From: Cyclina sinensis
Taxonomy: Eukaryota > Mollusca > Bivalvia > Venerida > Veneridae
Length of the DNA stretch: 64,000 bases
NCBI GenBank assembly: GCA_012932295.1
Contig: JAAONU010000016.1
Location: 18,939,530-19,003,529, forward strand
Reading direction: 5' to 3'
Shown here piece by piece: positions 1-13,189 of the stretch; the first letter of the stretch is position 1; every line of letters begins with the position of its first letter. A model generated the notes under the pieces. That model was given only the letters and a program-made list of their open reading frames with translations. It was not told the DNA's origin and searched no databases. A program made the position numbers and the translations under genes.

Positions 1-930
1 ATATTTTGACTGAAAATAAAACCTCTAGAGTGTTAACAAGGTTTTTCTATTTTTGGGCTCTGTGACCTAGTTTTTGAACCCAGATGACCCATATTCGAAC
101 TTCAGCTAGAAATCATAGAAACAACATGTCTGACAAATTTCCAGATTATTTGGACAGAAGTTCCCTCTCCATCTACAAGAAGATTTTCAAAGTTTTCAAT
201 ACATTGTATATAAGCCTATGTAAAACCAATGACCCCAGGGTGGGGCCAAATTTGACCCCAGGGGTATAATTTGAACAAAATTGGTAGAGGTCCACTAGAC
301 AATGTTACATACCAAATATCTAAGCTCTATGCCTTAAACTTTCTGACAAGAAGATTTATAAAGTTTTTCCTATATAACTCTATGTAAAACAAGTTACCCC
401 TTGGGCGGGGCCATTTTTGACCCAGAGGCCATGATTTGAACAAACTTGGTAGAGGTCTACTAGACAATGCTGCACGCCAAATATCTTAACTGTAGGCCTT
501 GTGGTTTCTGACAAGAAGATTTTTTAGTTTTCCCTATATAACTCTATGTAAAATCAACTGACCCCTGGGGTGGGGTCAGTTTTGACACCAGGATCATAAT
601 TTGAACAAACTTGGAAGAGGTCTACTAGATAATGCTTCATACCAAATATCTAAGCTCCAGGCCTTGCGGTTTCAGAGAAGAAGATTTTTAAAGATCCAAC
701 TTTAAAAATCTGTTTTTAGCTCCAGTGACCCAGCAAAGCAATGGACCGGAACCATTTGAACAATCTTAGTAGAGCTTCATGCAAGGAACATCCCAGGCAA
801 GTTTCATTAAATTTGGCCTTGTGGTTTCAGAGAAGATGTCGTTTGAATGAATTGTGGACAACGGACGGACAGACGACAGACAACCACTGATCCTAAAAGT
901 TCACGAGCACTACGTGCTCAGTTGAGCTAA
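1..930 (+). mobile_element. Pearl/HINE-like cassette element, left end outside the window
   Basis: Right part of a non-autonomous cassette element. The first core (about 1-215) is of the type that contains 'gtgacctagtttttgaaccc', as in 17152-18141. The following cores (from about 229, 395 and 560) are of the 'tgacccctggggcggggcc' type found at 13780-15769, so two core lineages are joined in one element. After the cores come a conserved block (about 715-865), a short ACGG stretch, a hairpin GAGCAC-tac-GTGCTC at 905-919 and the terminal GAGCTAA. It has no coding capacity, and the small ORF at 84-269 is part of the core. Membership of this family is clear from copies elsewhere in the window; the Helentron affiliation is inferred from architecture. 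Confidence 0.75.
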
Positions 931-2480
931 AACGGCAACTGAGTGATGCTGCAATGTTATTAATTAATTATTATTTTGCACCATGATAGTTCACATGATT
1001 GATCTCCTGTTACAGCACAGTATATCTAGACTTTTCTAAAATATTTTTTTTCTGTATCAATTTTCTTAAATTATCTGATTTTGAACTGCAAAAAAATAAA
1101 TTCTGAAGTTTTATGCTTAATTTATTTAAGACATGATAAAATTGGTACATGAGCTGTAACAGGCACACGTATGGCCTGTTTCTTTACTTCAGTTTGTGTT
1201 CTTTACTACAGTCTGTTATCAGCTGCCTATTATATTGTTTCTCCATACAGACCTGTCAATTTTAACAAAACTTCAATAAGGCAGATTAACTACAAGTTTT
1301 GGGGTAAGTTTTAATCAGTTCACTTTACAATGCTAGCTCAATTTGAGTTTTATGATATATCAGTATTACATAGGTGTAAATTAAAAAAATATATTTTAAT
1401 AAAACTGCCAACAAAATTAATGCAAGTTGTCATTGGAGATGCTTATTTTTTTTATTTTTTGTTTGCAATACTTATGGGCAAGAACATGCATTCTCCAACA
1501 AAATTCAGTTAAGTTGGCAGGTCTGCACATTTTCACATAGTAACTATGACTAATTCATTTACTCAGTTTCATATTTTAGAAAGGCAACATGCTAGTCAAA
1601 ACACAGTGATATATTTTCTACACTCATGCTACCGACGTGGTAACTGTCTGATGACAACTACCACTGTAAGAACCACGCGGGACCACTAGGCAATGTGTCC
1701 TCTTTTCACCAGAATGCAAAACAAGCCTAGGGAGGGAATTGAACCCTCTTACATGGTTTATTGTCCTATTCAAATGATTCAAATTACTTTGTATTTTCTT
1801 TTAAATTTTAAAAATGAATTATGCAAGGTTACTGATTAGAATTTAAACAGTGTCAAACTCTGAATTTCAATTATTTAAGATTTTTTAAGTGTCAAATGTC
1901 TTCTACTCAATCTATATTACATATTTATATAAAAATGGCCTCCTCCATCCCCATAGCCATTCCTTTCTCCACCATTAAAGTCACAAACAATGCATTTGCA
2001 TGAGAATTCTTTAAATCAAACGACAGACAGTTTTTTTGTTACACAAATTTTGGTATTAACAAATACATATTTTTTCTACTTTTTAAGATACTTTTAAGGT
2101 GACAAATGATAATTTATGCAGTGATTATTGAACCTGAATCATTATTGCACAGCCAAAACAGCCCTAAACAGATCTTGAACTTTATAACAGTCCTTATCAA
2201 CTAAATCAAACCTAAATATTGACTCAGCAGTATCTTAAGATCAGTCTTTACAAAGTTAAGTTATGTACTAAGTTATGTATTAATGTACCATTTACATTAG
2301 GTATCATTTATACTATTACTACAACTCTTCATATTGTAAGCTCATTACTTTAAATATTACTTGTACCTATACAATAATAGTGTCATTTATAAATTCAAGC
2401 ATCATTGATACATAAAATTCTGGCCTTTTAAGTTCCTTAAACATTCTACTTAAAACAACTGCCATTTAATCAATTTTTCA
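931..2480. other. Intergenic AT-rich DNA, no gene seen
   Basis: Both strands were read for long ORFs and convincing exons and none was found. The 60-codon ORF at 1330-1512 is AT-rich and has no recognisable motif. A segment near 1630-1760 contains 'gggaattgaaccct', which resembles a tRNA B box or SINE relic, but no A box could be placed at a proper distance. Confidence 0.4.
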
Positions 2481-4390
2481 TAGAAACTTGCTTCCATTCA
2501 GGAAACCATAACTCTATTCTTCAAATAATACTGACATTAGATAAATGAAGACAAAAACTGAAGTTCAAACTTGATTTTAAAAAGAATGATAGACATGTTT
2601 TCATCTTTAAGTTACAGACAGGTTACACATACAGATTTTCCTTCCCAAATTATCTGGACAAACTAAAAATACAAATTTATCAGAAAGGCAGCAAGCATTT
2701 TCCTATAAGATGCTTACATTCTGAGGAAACCACAACTCTTTCCTTAAAATTGTATGAACAAAAGATAACTGTACAGGCTAGAACATTAAATTTTCTTAAC
2801 ATACAAGTGAGTTCTTTGGCAGTTCATGTTTAACATATACGTAAGCATATCTTTATATGGCTAACCATAACTCTGATATTAATACATGCAAAAAAACTAT
2901 TAAGGCAGCATGTTCTAAAGTCCCTATTTGGTTTTAGTTTTATCAGAGACAGCATGGTTTTTCCTAACTGATACTTACATTCAAGAAACCATAACTCTTC
3001 CATTAAAATTATATTGACAAAACACAACTAACTGTATGGGCCAATAAGTTTAACTTCTACTAGTTAATTTTTTGGCAGCTCATGTTAACATGTAGTATAA
3101 GGCTAACCATAACCCTGGTATTTATAAACAGGCATAAGAAATCTATTAGAGCAGCAATTATTTTAATATCCCTATTTGGTTTAAAATATCCATACCATTA
3201 AGAAACATTTTGGCCATCTTCTCCAAAACCATAACTCTTTCATTTAAATAATACTGGCAAAAGATAACTTTACAGGCTGGAACTTTAAATTTGCTTAATA
3301 TATAAGTGAGTTGTTTGGCTCAGTTCATGTTTAACATATATTGAAGCATATCTGTATAAGGCTAACCATAACTCTGCTATTAATATACAGGCATAAGAAA
3401 ACTATTTAGGCAGCATGTTTCAATGTCCCTATTTGGTTTTAGATACCATACCATTAAGAAACTTCTTGGCCCTCTTTTCCAAAACCCAAAGACACAACTT
3501 TTGAACAACAGGAAATCAACATGTTCCTAGTAAATACTCAATTCTACTAAGGAACCATAACTCTTACCTATTTGTTTTAATAATGGTTTTGCTTCCCAAA
3601 TAAGTTGACACATTCTTAAAAGACACATTTATAAGAAAGACCGCTAGCTTTTTCCTAACAGACACTTACATTCAAGAAACCATAACTCTTTCCTTAAAAT
3701 TATACTGACACAAGACAACTGTATGGGCCAATAAGTTTAACTGCTCTTCTTACACTACATGTAGTTAATTTTTGGCAGTTCATGTTTAATGTATACGTAA
3801 GCATATCCATATAAGGCTAACCATAACCCTGGTATTTACAAACAGGCCTATATAAGAAAACTTTTAGGGCAGCATGTTTTAATATCCCTTTTTTGTTTAA
3901 AATACCCATACCATTAAGAAACATTTTGGCCATATTCTCCAAAACCACAACTCATTCCATTGAATTATACTGACAAAAGATAAGTGTACAGGCTAGAACT
4001 TTAAATATACTTAACATACCAGTTCTTTGGCAGCACATGTTTTAACAAATATTGAAGCATATCTGTATAAGAGTAACCATAACTCTGCTATTAATACAGC
4101 CATAAAAAAACTATTAACTTAAAAAGGCACCATGTTTATATGTCCCTATTTCGTTTAAAACACCAATACCATTAAGAAACTTCTTGGCCCTCTCCTCAAA
4201 AACTAAAAGACACACCCACACACTTAGACCGACAGGAAATACCATGTTCCTGTAAAAATAAACTAATTCCATTGAGGAACCACAACTCTTATCATTTAGT
4301 TTTCACAGAAAGCAGACAGGTTTATCTTCCCAAATAATGTGTACATACTTTAAATAAAGATTTCAGCTTTTGCCAGATGCTGACATTTAC
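2480..4390 (+). repeat. Degenerate ancestor-like array of the 135-bp satellite
   Basis: The phrase 'aaaccataactctttccttaaaatta' and its variants recur at about 2502, 2728, 2857, 2986, 3103, 3226, 3365, 3550, 3677, 3815, 3950, 4075 and 4280, separated by 110-225 bp. Other shared pieces ('gacaactgta', 'ggcagttcatgtttaacatata', 'gcagcatgtt') recur between them. The units are diverged and differ in length, unlike the uniform array that follows. The 2830-3027 minus-strand ORF is a by-product. Confidence 0.7.
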
Positions 4391-6295
4391 GAATTAAACC
4401 ACAACTCTTTCCCTAAAATTATCATGATTAAAGACAACTGTATTGGCAAGAAAGTTAATCAGTATCACACATACTACACGTGATTTTTGCAGCTATTTTT
4501 TAACATATATTGGAAATATCCTTATTTGGCAAACCATAACTCTTTCCTTAAAATTATCGTGATTAAAGACAACTGTATTGGCAAGAAAGTTTATCAGTAT
4601 CACATATACTAGACGTGATTTTTACAGCTACTGTTAAACATATATTGGAAATATCCTTATTTGGCAAACCATAACTCTTTCCATAAAATTATCATGATTA
4701 AAGACAACTGTATTGGCAAGAAAGTTTATCAGTATCACACATACTAGACGTGATTTTTGCAGCTACTGTTTAAAATATATTGGAAATATCCTTATTTGGC
4801 AAACCATTACTCTTTCCTTAAAATTATCGTGATTAAAGACAACTGTATTGGCAAGAAAGTTAATCAGTATCACACATACTAGACTCGATTTTTGCAGCTA
4901 CTGTTTAACATATATTGGAAATATCCTTATTTGGCAAACCATAACTCTTTCCTTAAAATTATTGTGATTAAAGACAACTGTATTGGCAAGAAAGTTAATC
5001 AGTATCACACATACTAGATGTGATTTTGCAGCTACTGTTTAACATATACTGGAAATATCCTTATTTGGCAAACCATAACTCTTTCCTTAAAATTATCATG
5101 ATTAAAGACAACTGTATTGGAAAGAAAGTTTATCAGTATCACACATACTAGACGTGATTTTTGCAGCTACTGTTTAACATATATTGGAAATATCCTTATT
5201 TGGCAAACCATAACTCTTTCCTTAAAATTATTGTGATTAAAGACAACTGTATTGGCAAGAAAGTTAATCAGTATCACACATACTAGATGTGATTTTGCAG
5301 CTACTGTTTAACATATACTGGAAATATCCTTATTTGGCAAACCATAACTCTTTCCTTAAAATTATCATGATTAAAGACAACTGTATTGGCAAGAAAGTTT
5401 ATCAGTTTCACACATACTGGACGTGATTTTTGCAGCTACTGTTAAACATATATTGGAAATATTCTTATTTGGCAAACCATAACTCTTTCCTTAAAATTAT
5501 TGTGATTAAAGACAACTGTATTGGCAAGAAAGTTAATCAGTATCACACATACTAGATGTGATTTTGCAGCTACTGTTTAACATATATTGGAAATATCCTT
5601 ATTTGGCAAACCATAACTCTTTCCTTAAAATTATCGTGATTAAAGACAACTGTATTGGCAAGAAAGTTTATCAGTTTCACACATACTGGACGTGATTTTT
5701 GCAGCTACAGTTTAACATATATTGGAAATATCCTTATTTGGCAAACCATAAATCTTTCCTTAAAATTATCATGATAAAAGACAACTGTATTGGCAAGAAA
5801 GTTTATCAGTATCACACATACTAGACGTGATTTTTGCAGCTACTGTTTAACATATATTGGAAATATCCTTATTTGGCAAACCATAACTCTTTCCTTAAAA
5901 TTATTGTGATTAAAGACAACTGTATTGGCAAGAAAGTTAATCAGTATCACACATACTAGATGTGATTTTGCAGCTACTGTTTAACATATATTGGAAATAT
6001 CCTTATTTGGCAAACCATAACTCTTTCCTTAAAATTATCGTGATTAAAGACAATTGTATTGGCAAGAAAGTTAATCAGTATCACACATACCAGACGTGAT
6101 TTTTGCAGCTACTGTTTAACATATATTGAAAATATCCTTATTTGGCAAACCATAACTCTTTCCTTAAAATTATCATGATTAAAGACAACTGTACTGGCAA
6201 GAAAGTTAAACAGTATCACACATACTAGACGTGATTTTTGCAGCTACTGTTTAACATATATTGGAAATATCCTTATTTGGCAAACCATAACTCTG
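4390..6295 (+). repeat. Satellite array, 135-bp unit, about 14 copies
   Basis: The anchor 'aaacca.aactctttcc' occurs at 4396, 4531, 4666, 4801, 4936, 5070, 5205, 5339, 5474, 5608, 5743, 5878, 6012, 6147 and 6282, giving spacings of 135 or 134 bp. The copies are only a few percent different. Units of 134 bp carry 'agatgtgattttgcag' and units of 135 bp carry 'agacgtgatttttgcag'. In 4936-5743 the two lengths alternate, which indicates a dimeric higher-order unit of about 269 bp. There are no ORFs. The array ends at about 6295 in unique sequence. Confidence 0.92.
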
Positions 6296-6299
6296 CATA

Positions 6300-8280
6300 A
6301 GAAACCTAACTCCACGAATATAGGTAACTGTTAAGGCAACCTGTTGAACGGTAGTAATGAATTCATTCAGACTTCATGCATCATGAGTTAAAATGATACT
6401 ACCATGAAGACTATTACCTTTACTTTTTTCACATTTCAGACAGGCTACATCTGGACAATCAACGAAGCTAATATATCGATATATGAGGTACATAATTCTG
6501 CTCAGAACACATTTGTTTGAATGTACTGAAAACCATAACTCTGTCTCTCTTAATAAAACTGACAAAAAGATACCTGTTTAGAAACATATTGGATTGAAAA
6601 ATAAGTAAAAAACTATTGACCTTACATACCCATTAACAAAATCTAGAAAAAAAAAAACAACTGGCTTGAAGATTTTCAATTGGCAGTCTTAGAGTGCAAG
6701 TGTAGGGGGGTGTGCAAGCAGTGCAAAGGGAAGGTGAGGCCTAAGACTTTACCACTTGATAGCTACAAGCCAATTGTTTAGAAAAGAAAGCAGTCAAAAT
6801 GTAACCCCTTAAAGAAAAGTTTACAATATGTCCCAAACAGGATTTTTTTTTGTCAGTGACCAAAGCCTATCAGTAACTTTATCAAAGTTTTGGACAGAAA
6901 TGCTGCCCAACAGTCATTAGAAGCACCTTAACTTGCCTTTCTGAAGTTTAACCTAAGTTTTGGTCAGAAATACTGCCAATTAGTCCCTTACATAAATCAA
7001 CTATCTAATCTACTGGTGCATGCCAAGAAATTAACCTAAGCTCTTGGTGGAAATGAAATGCTGGTCTTGATAAACATCAAGTTAACCTGACTAACTGCAA
7101 GAGAAGAAGAGAAGAGAAAATGAGCATCCATATCTGTTCAAAGTATAAATACCGGTACTTAAAGACTGACTGAAATTTTACCTAGTGTGTAAGAAATGAG
7201 TTGAAAATCACTTCTTACAAATCAACATCTTAGTCAGTCTAGAATCTAACCTCTATTTTGATATCAGATATGAGCTGCCTACTACCACATATTGTAATTT
7301 ACCTATCTCACTCACAAATACTTTACCTAAATTTTCAAGACATGAGTTGCCAGTCTTCAAACATATAACCTAAATTTTTGCCTATCTAAAACCAACAGGG
7401 GGCCTGGGCACAGTGTGGGGATGATGTTTATATATCACTGACAAGGCCTATCTAAAACTTGACCCGTGTTTGGTTAGAAATGCTGCCAAAGTGCTTTAAC
7501 ATGAGTCACCTTAACTTTCCTTAAATTATCTGAGACTTTTCATATTTGAAATGAGCAGTCCATTTAATAATACAACTATATAATACCATTGTCATCATTG
7601 GATAAGAGTTGCCACATAGTCTTAAAACATTATCTTTACCTTAACCTTGCTTACTGAAATTAATTAGCCTTACTCTTGGAAGACATGAGTTGTTAGTCCT
7701 CATACATATAAAACCTCATCTGCCTAAAATATGACCTATGTTTGCTCAGAAATGCTGCCAAACTGCCTCAAAATGGATCTCTTTAACCTACTGATCAGAA
7801 TCTAAAAAAAGAAAGGAACTGCCAAACAATCCATATCATGAATCATCTATATGACTGATTAAAACTTTGCCTCATTTTAATGCCACACAGTCTTCATACA
7901 CATAAAACCTTACATGTAGGTGTTTCAAAGCTACAATTAATAGGTGCTCAGGGTAGCTTCAGGTAACATCCCTTAATGTACTTAAGTAACCTATTTTTTT
8001 TAATAATGCAAAACAGCATATTAAGATAAATGATATTCTTACAACACGTATTGTTTATACGGTACAAAACTTTAAATGAAGAAATACAATTAAGATTGTT
8101 GATTATATTAAAACTCAGAATTGCTTATATATCTGATAAATGCATAACAGAATACCTTTATCAATTTAAAATTAAGTTTAAGGTGCACACAGCAAATTGA
8201 AGAAAACATAGAATCTATGAAATTAGAAATTTAGAAATACCCTTTAAATAATTTATTTAACAATTTTTTTACTTAACTTA
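6300..8280. other. Intergenic region with weak old repeats
   Basis: No exon is supported. Phrases such as 'cagaaatgctgcc' (near 6897, 6966, 7476, 7757) and 'acatgagttgccagtc' (near 7340, 7690) recur with heavy divergence, suggesting a very old tandem or dispersed repeat. The 63-codon minus-strand ORF at 6374-6565 has no recognisable domain. Confidence 0.45.
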
Positions 8281-9730
8281 CTAACTTAAATTACTAACAA
8301 ACTAGTACCACCACCACTAACAACCCACCACCACTAACAACCCACCACCACAAACAACCCACCACCACAAACATAACCCACCACCACAAACAACCCACCA
8401 CCAAAAACAACCCACCACCACAAACAACCCATCACCATAACAACCCACCACCACTAACAACTAACCATCTAACTTACTATCTTACTAAACTTAACTTACC
8501 TACTAATTCAACTAACTTAACATACTAACTTAACTTACTAATTTAACTAACAACTTACTAACTTTACTTACTAATTTAACTAACTAAACTTTACTAACTA
8601 AATTACCTTACTTACTTAACTAAACAAACCAATTTTACTAGTCTATCTCACTTACTAGCTTAAATAATTAATTAAAACTAATTAACTAACTAACTGAACT
8701 TACTAATTAAACTAACTGTATAAACTAAATTAACTTACTTACTTAACTGAACAAACCAATTTAACTAGTCTAACTAACTAACTTAACTAATTAACTAAAC
8801 CTAACTATCTAACTAAACTAACTAATATTTTTTTCTACTTAACTAAATAACTTAACTTACTAATTTAACTAACTTAACTACATAACTACACTGAACTTAC
8901 TAACTTAACTTCTCAATTTAACTAACTTAACTTTACTCACTAAATTAACTTACTCACATAACTAAACAAACCAATTTTACTAGTCTATCTCACTCACCAG
9001 CTTGAAAAGTTAACTAAACCTAACAAACTAACTAACTTAACTTATGAATTTTACTAACTATATTAACTAAATTAACTTACTTAACTAAAAAACCAATTTA
9101 ACTAGTCTAACTAACTAACCAACTAAACTAATAAACTAAAACTTACTATCAAACTAACCTAACTAATATTTCTTTTACTTAACGAAATTACTGATTTTAC
9201 TAACTTAACTTAAGTTACTAATTTAACTAACTTAACTTTACTTACTAAATTAACTTACACACATAACTGAACAAACAAATTTTACTAGTCTTAATAACTA
9301 ACAAGCTTAAATAATGAACTAAAACTCAGCAACTAACTTATCTATTTTTTTTTTTAACTTAACTAACTAACTTAACTTACTAACAAACTAGTACCATCAC
9401 CACTAAGAACCCACAACCAGAAACAACCCACAACCATACAACCCAAAAACAGAAAGAATCCACCGCCACAAACAACCCACTACATCTAACAACCCACCAC
9501 CACAAACAACCCACCACCGCAAACAACCCACCACCACAAACAACCCATCAACACTAACATAACTCACTAACTAAACTTAACTAATTTAATTTACTTAACT
9601 AACTAAATTACCTCACTAACTTAACTAATCAAACCAATTTACCTAGACTAATTAATAGTTTAACTAATTAACTAAAACTAATGAACTAACTAACCTTACA
9701 TATTCTTTTTTTACTTAACTAACTGACTTA
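8280..9730 (+). repeat. AACT/AACTTA microsatellite tract with short 17-bp-repeat islands
   Basis: Almost continuous variants of 'aactaacttaacttactaa' are interspersed with islands of the 17-mer 'caacccaccaccacaaa' (8310-8465, 9395-9560). G is nearly absent from the plus strand. The words 'caaaccaattttactagtc' recur near 8626, 8754, 8969, 9088 and 9274, so this part also has a longer, decayed period. No coding potential. Confidence 0.9.
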
Positions 9731-12450
9731 ACTTACTAACAAACTAGTACCACCACCAGAAACAACCCACCACCACAAACAACCCGCCACCACAAACAAC
9801 CCACCACCAAAAACAACCCACCACCACACACAACCCAGCCACCACAAATAACCCGCCACCTAAAATAACCCACCACCACAAACAACCCACCACCACTAAC
9901 TAACTAACTTAACATACTATCAACCCACCACCAGAAGCAACCCACCACCACTAACTAACTAACTATCTTGAACTACTTAACTAACTAACTACTATCTAAC
10001 TAACTAACTTAACATACTAACAAACACTAACAACCCGCCACCACAAACAACCCACCACCATAAACAATCCGCCACCACAAACAACCCGCCACCACAAACA
10101 ACCCGCCACCACAAACAACCCACCACCACAAACAACCCTCCACCACAAACAACCCACCACCACAAATAACCCGCCACCATAAACAACCCACCACCACACA
10201 CAACCCACCACCACAAACAACCCCGCCACCACAAATAACCCACCACCTAAAACAACCCACCACCACAAACAACCCACCACCACTAACTAACTAACTTAAC
10301 ATACTATCAACCCACCACCAGAAGCAACCCACCACCACTTACAAACTTACTAACTTGAACTACTTATCTAACTAACTAACTAACTACTATCTAACTAACT
10401 AACTTAACATACTAACAAACACTAACAACCTGCCACCACAAACAACCCGCCACCATAAACAACCCACCACCACAAACAACCCGCCACCACAAACAACCCA
10501 CCACCAAAAACAACCCACCACCACAAACAACCCACCACCACTAACAACCCCGCCACCACAAATAACCTGCCACCTAAAATAACCCACCACCACAAACAAC
10601 CCACCACCACTAACTAACTTAACATACTATCAACCCACCACCAGAAGCAACCCACCACCACTAACTAACTAACTAACTTGAACTACTTAACTAACTAACT
10701 AACTACTATCTAACTAACTAACTTAACATACTAACAAACACTAACAACATGCCACCACAAACAACCCACCACCATAAACAACCCACCACCACAAACAACC
10801 CACCACCACAAACAACCCTCCACCACAAACAACCCACCACCACAAAAAACCCGCTACCATAAACAACCCATCACCACACACAACCCCGCCACCACAAATA
10901 ACCCGCCACCTAAAACAACCCACCACCACAAAGAACCCACCACCACTAACTAACTAACTTAACATACACTATCAACCCACCACCAGAAGCAACCCACCAC
11001 CACTAACTAACTAACTAACTTGAACTACTTAACTAACTAACTAACTAACTACTATCTAACTAACGAACTTAACATACTAACAAACACTTACAACCCGCCA
11101 CCACAAACAACCCACCACCATAAACAATCCGCCACCACAAACAACCCGCCACCACAAACAACCCACCACCACAAACAACCCTCCACCACAAACAACCCAC
11201 CACCACAAATAACCCGCCACCATAAACAACCCACCACCACACACAACCCACCACCACAAACAACCCCGCCACCACAAATAACCCACCACCTAAAACAACC
11301 CACCACCACAAACAACCCACCACCACTAACTAACTTAACATACTATCAACCCACCACCAGAAGCAACCCACCACCACTTACAAACTTACTAACTTGAACT
11401 ACTTATCTAACTAACTAACTAACTACTATCTAACTAACTAACTTAACATACTAACAAACACTAACAACCCGCCACCACAAACAACCCGCCACCATAGACA
11501 ACCCACCACCACAAACAACCCGCCACCACAAACAACCCACCACCAAAAACAACCCACCACCACACACAACCCACCACCACAAACAACCCCGCCACCTAAA
11601 ATAACCCACCACCACAAACAACCCACCACCACTAACTAACTTAACATACTATCAACCCACCACCAGAAGCAACCCACCACCACTAACTAACTAACTAACT
11701 TGAACTACTTAACTAACTAACTAACTAACTAACTACTATCTAACTAACTAACTTAACATACTAACAAACACTAACAACATGCCACCACAAACAACCCACC
11801 ACCACAAACAACCCACCACCACAAACAACCCACCACCACAAACAACCCTCCACCACAAACAACCCACCACCACAAATAACCCGCCACCATAAACAACCCA
11901 CCACCACACACAACCCCGCCACCATAAATAACCCGCCACCTAAAACAACCCACCACCACAAACAACCCACCACCACTAACTAACTAACTTAACATACACT
12001 ATCAACCCACCACCAGAAGCAACCCACCACCACTAACTAACTAACTAACTTGAACTACTTAACTAACTAACTAACTAACTACTATCTAACTAACGAACTT
12101 AACATACTAACAAACACTAACAACCCGCCACCACAAACAACCCACCACCATAAACAACCCACCACCACAAACAACCCGCCACCACAAACAACCCACCACC
12201 ACAAACAACCCTCCACCACAAACAACCCACCACCACTAACTAACTAACTAACTAATTCAAACTACTTAACTAACTTAACATACTAACAAACTAGCACCAC
12301 CACCACTAACAACCCACCACCAGAGACAACCCACCACCAGAGACAACCCACCACCAGAAACAACCCACCACCACTAACAACCCACCACCACAAACAACCG
12401 GCCACCACTAACAACCGGCCACCACAAACAACTAACTAACTTACTAACTT

Positions 12451-12480
<30 letters not shown>
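9730..12480 (+). repeat. Hierarchical minisatellite: 17-bp units in blocks, with a block triplet of about 1.03 kb
   Basis: The unit 'caacccaccaccacaaa' is 17 bp (for example starts at 10031 and 10048). Runs of 8-15 units alternate with AACT microsatellite. A block header containing 'cttaacatactaacaaacac' lies at 10008, 10403, 10722, 11068, 11442, 11752 and 12098. The spacings 395, 319, 346, 374, 310, 346 repeat as a triplet, so the third-order period is about 1030-1060 bp. The many overlapping minus-strand ORFs rich in Trp, Gly, Val and Cys (10004-11976) are frames of the 17-mer (three units make 51 bp, or 17 codons) and are not genes. Confidence 0.93.
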
Positions 12481-12485
<5 letters not shown>

Positions 12486-12514
<29 letters not shown>

Positions 12515-12553
12515 GGTTTTTTTTTTTTTTTTTTTTTGGTTTTTTTTTTTTTT
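12486..12553 (+). repeat. Interrupted poly-T: T29-GG-T21-GG-T14
   Basis: Three T homopolymers separated by two GG dinucleotides, lying directly at the edge of the AACT microsatellite. Such runs are prone to assembly error, so the lengths should be taken as approximate. Confidence 0.85.
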
Positions 12554-12618
12554 ACTAACTAAACTAACTAACTACCACTAACTACAGCTAACAATATACA
12601 AGGCGGTGGGGGCTTGGA

Positions 12619-13085
12619 CTAATCATAGGACTGGGTCCCCCACTTTACTTGCAACCTAGAAGGAGGTCGAGGATTCCTACGGGAACGACGAAGACCAACA
12701 GACTGACCTACTTGGCCATCACTTACAGTAACCAATCCAACCTCCCCTCCCAGAGAGTCCCTCTCTCTGGTATTCCCTAGGGTAACCTCAGGTAGCACAG
12801 GCACAGCCAGTTCCACCTCTGCAACTAACAGACCCTCCTCGGGTATAGGACCCACCTGGACCTCCTCAGAGTGGACAACAAACTCCTGAGGAACATCAAA
12901 CCCAATACCTGTGACATCAGAGACGGGGGTGTCCTCTGGGACTGCCTCCATGTCTACCTGTGGACCAAGCCCCTGGTCAGCTAAAAGTGACTCATCCAAA
13001 GACAGGTCAACTTCACCAACCGGCCTTACATCGACCTCCTCACCACTGGCTTGTGGCTCTCTGAAAACCTCCCGTTCCACCTCAC
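12619..13085 (-). pseudogene. Last exon of a retrotransposon-like polyprotein, C-terminal tail only
   Basis: An open frame ends at 12619 and encodes about 155 residues. Most of it is acidic and low-complexity (many Glu, Val, Pro). It ends in a basic RRSRRNPRPPSRLQ segment, which resembles the C-terminal tail of Ty3/gypsy-type Pol polyproteins and of genes derived from them. On the minus strand the frame is preceded by a pyrimidine-rich tract and 'ttttcag' ending at 13086, a good splice acceptor. The exon therefore probably starts at 13085 in phase 1, and the apparent Met further upstream (13107) is intronic. No protease, RT, RNase H or integrase lies in the window, and beyond 13190 there are only repeats. 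It is GC-richer than its surroundings. It could be a decayed insertion or the end of a domesticated gene. The family call rests on the tail motif alone. Confidence 0.5.
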
Positions 13086-13189
13086 CTGAAAGTAGAAGAA
13101 AGAACAAAACTCAGTTCAGCAAATTAAACAATAACTAGTCTCCTTAAAGTCTGTGTTAAAGTCTGTTGGGCATGCCCAAGCGATATCTA

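Noticed and set aside
10004..11976. Many overlapping minus-strand ORFs rich in Trp/Gly/Val/Cys
   Set aside because: All are three-frame readings of the 17-bp minisatellite; the peptide repeats every 17 codons because three 17-mers make 51 bp.
8310..12440. CRISPR-like array
   Set aside because: The short repeats are contiguous without unique spacers and the context is eukaryotic; it is a minisatellite.
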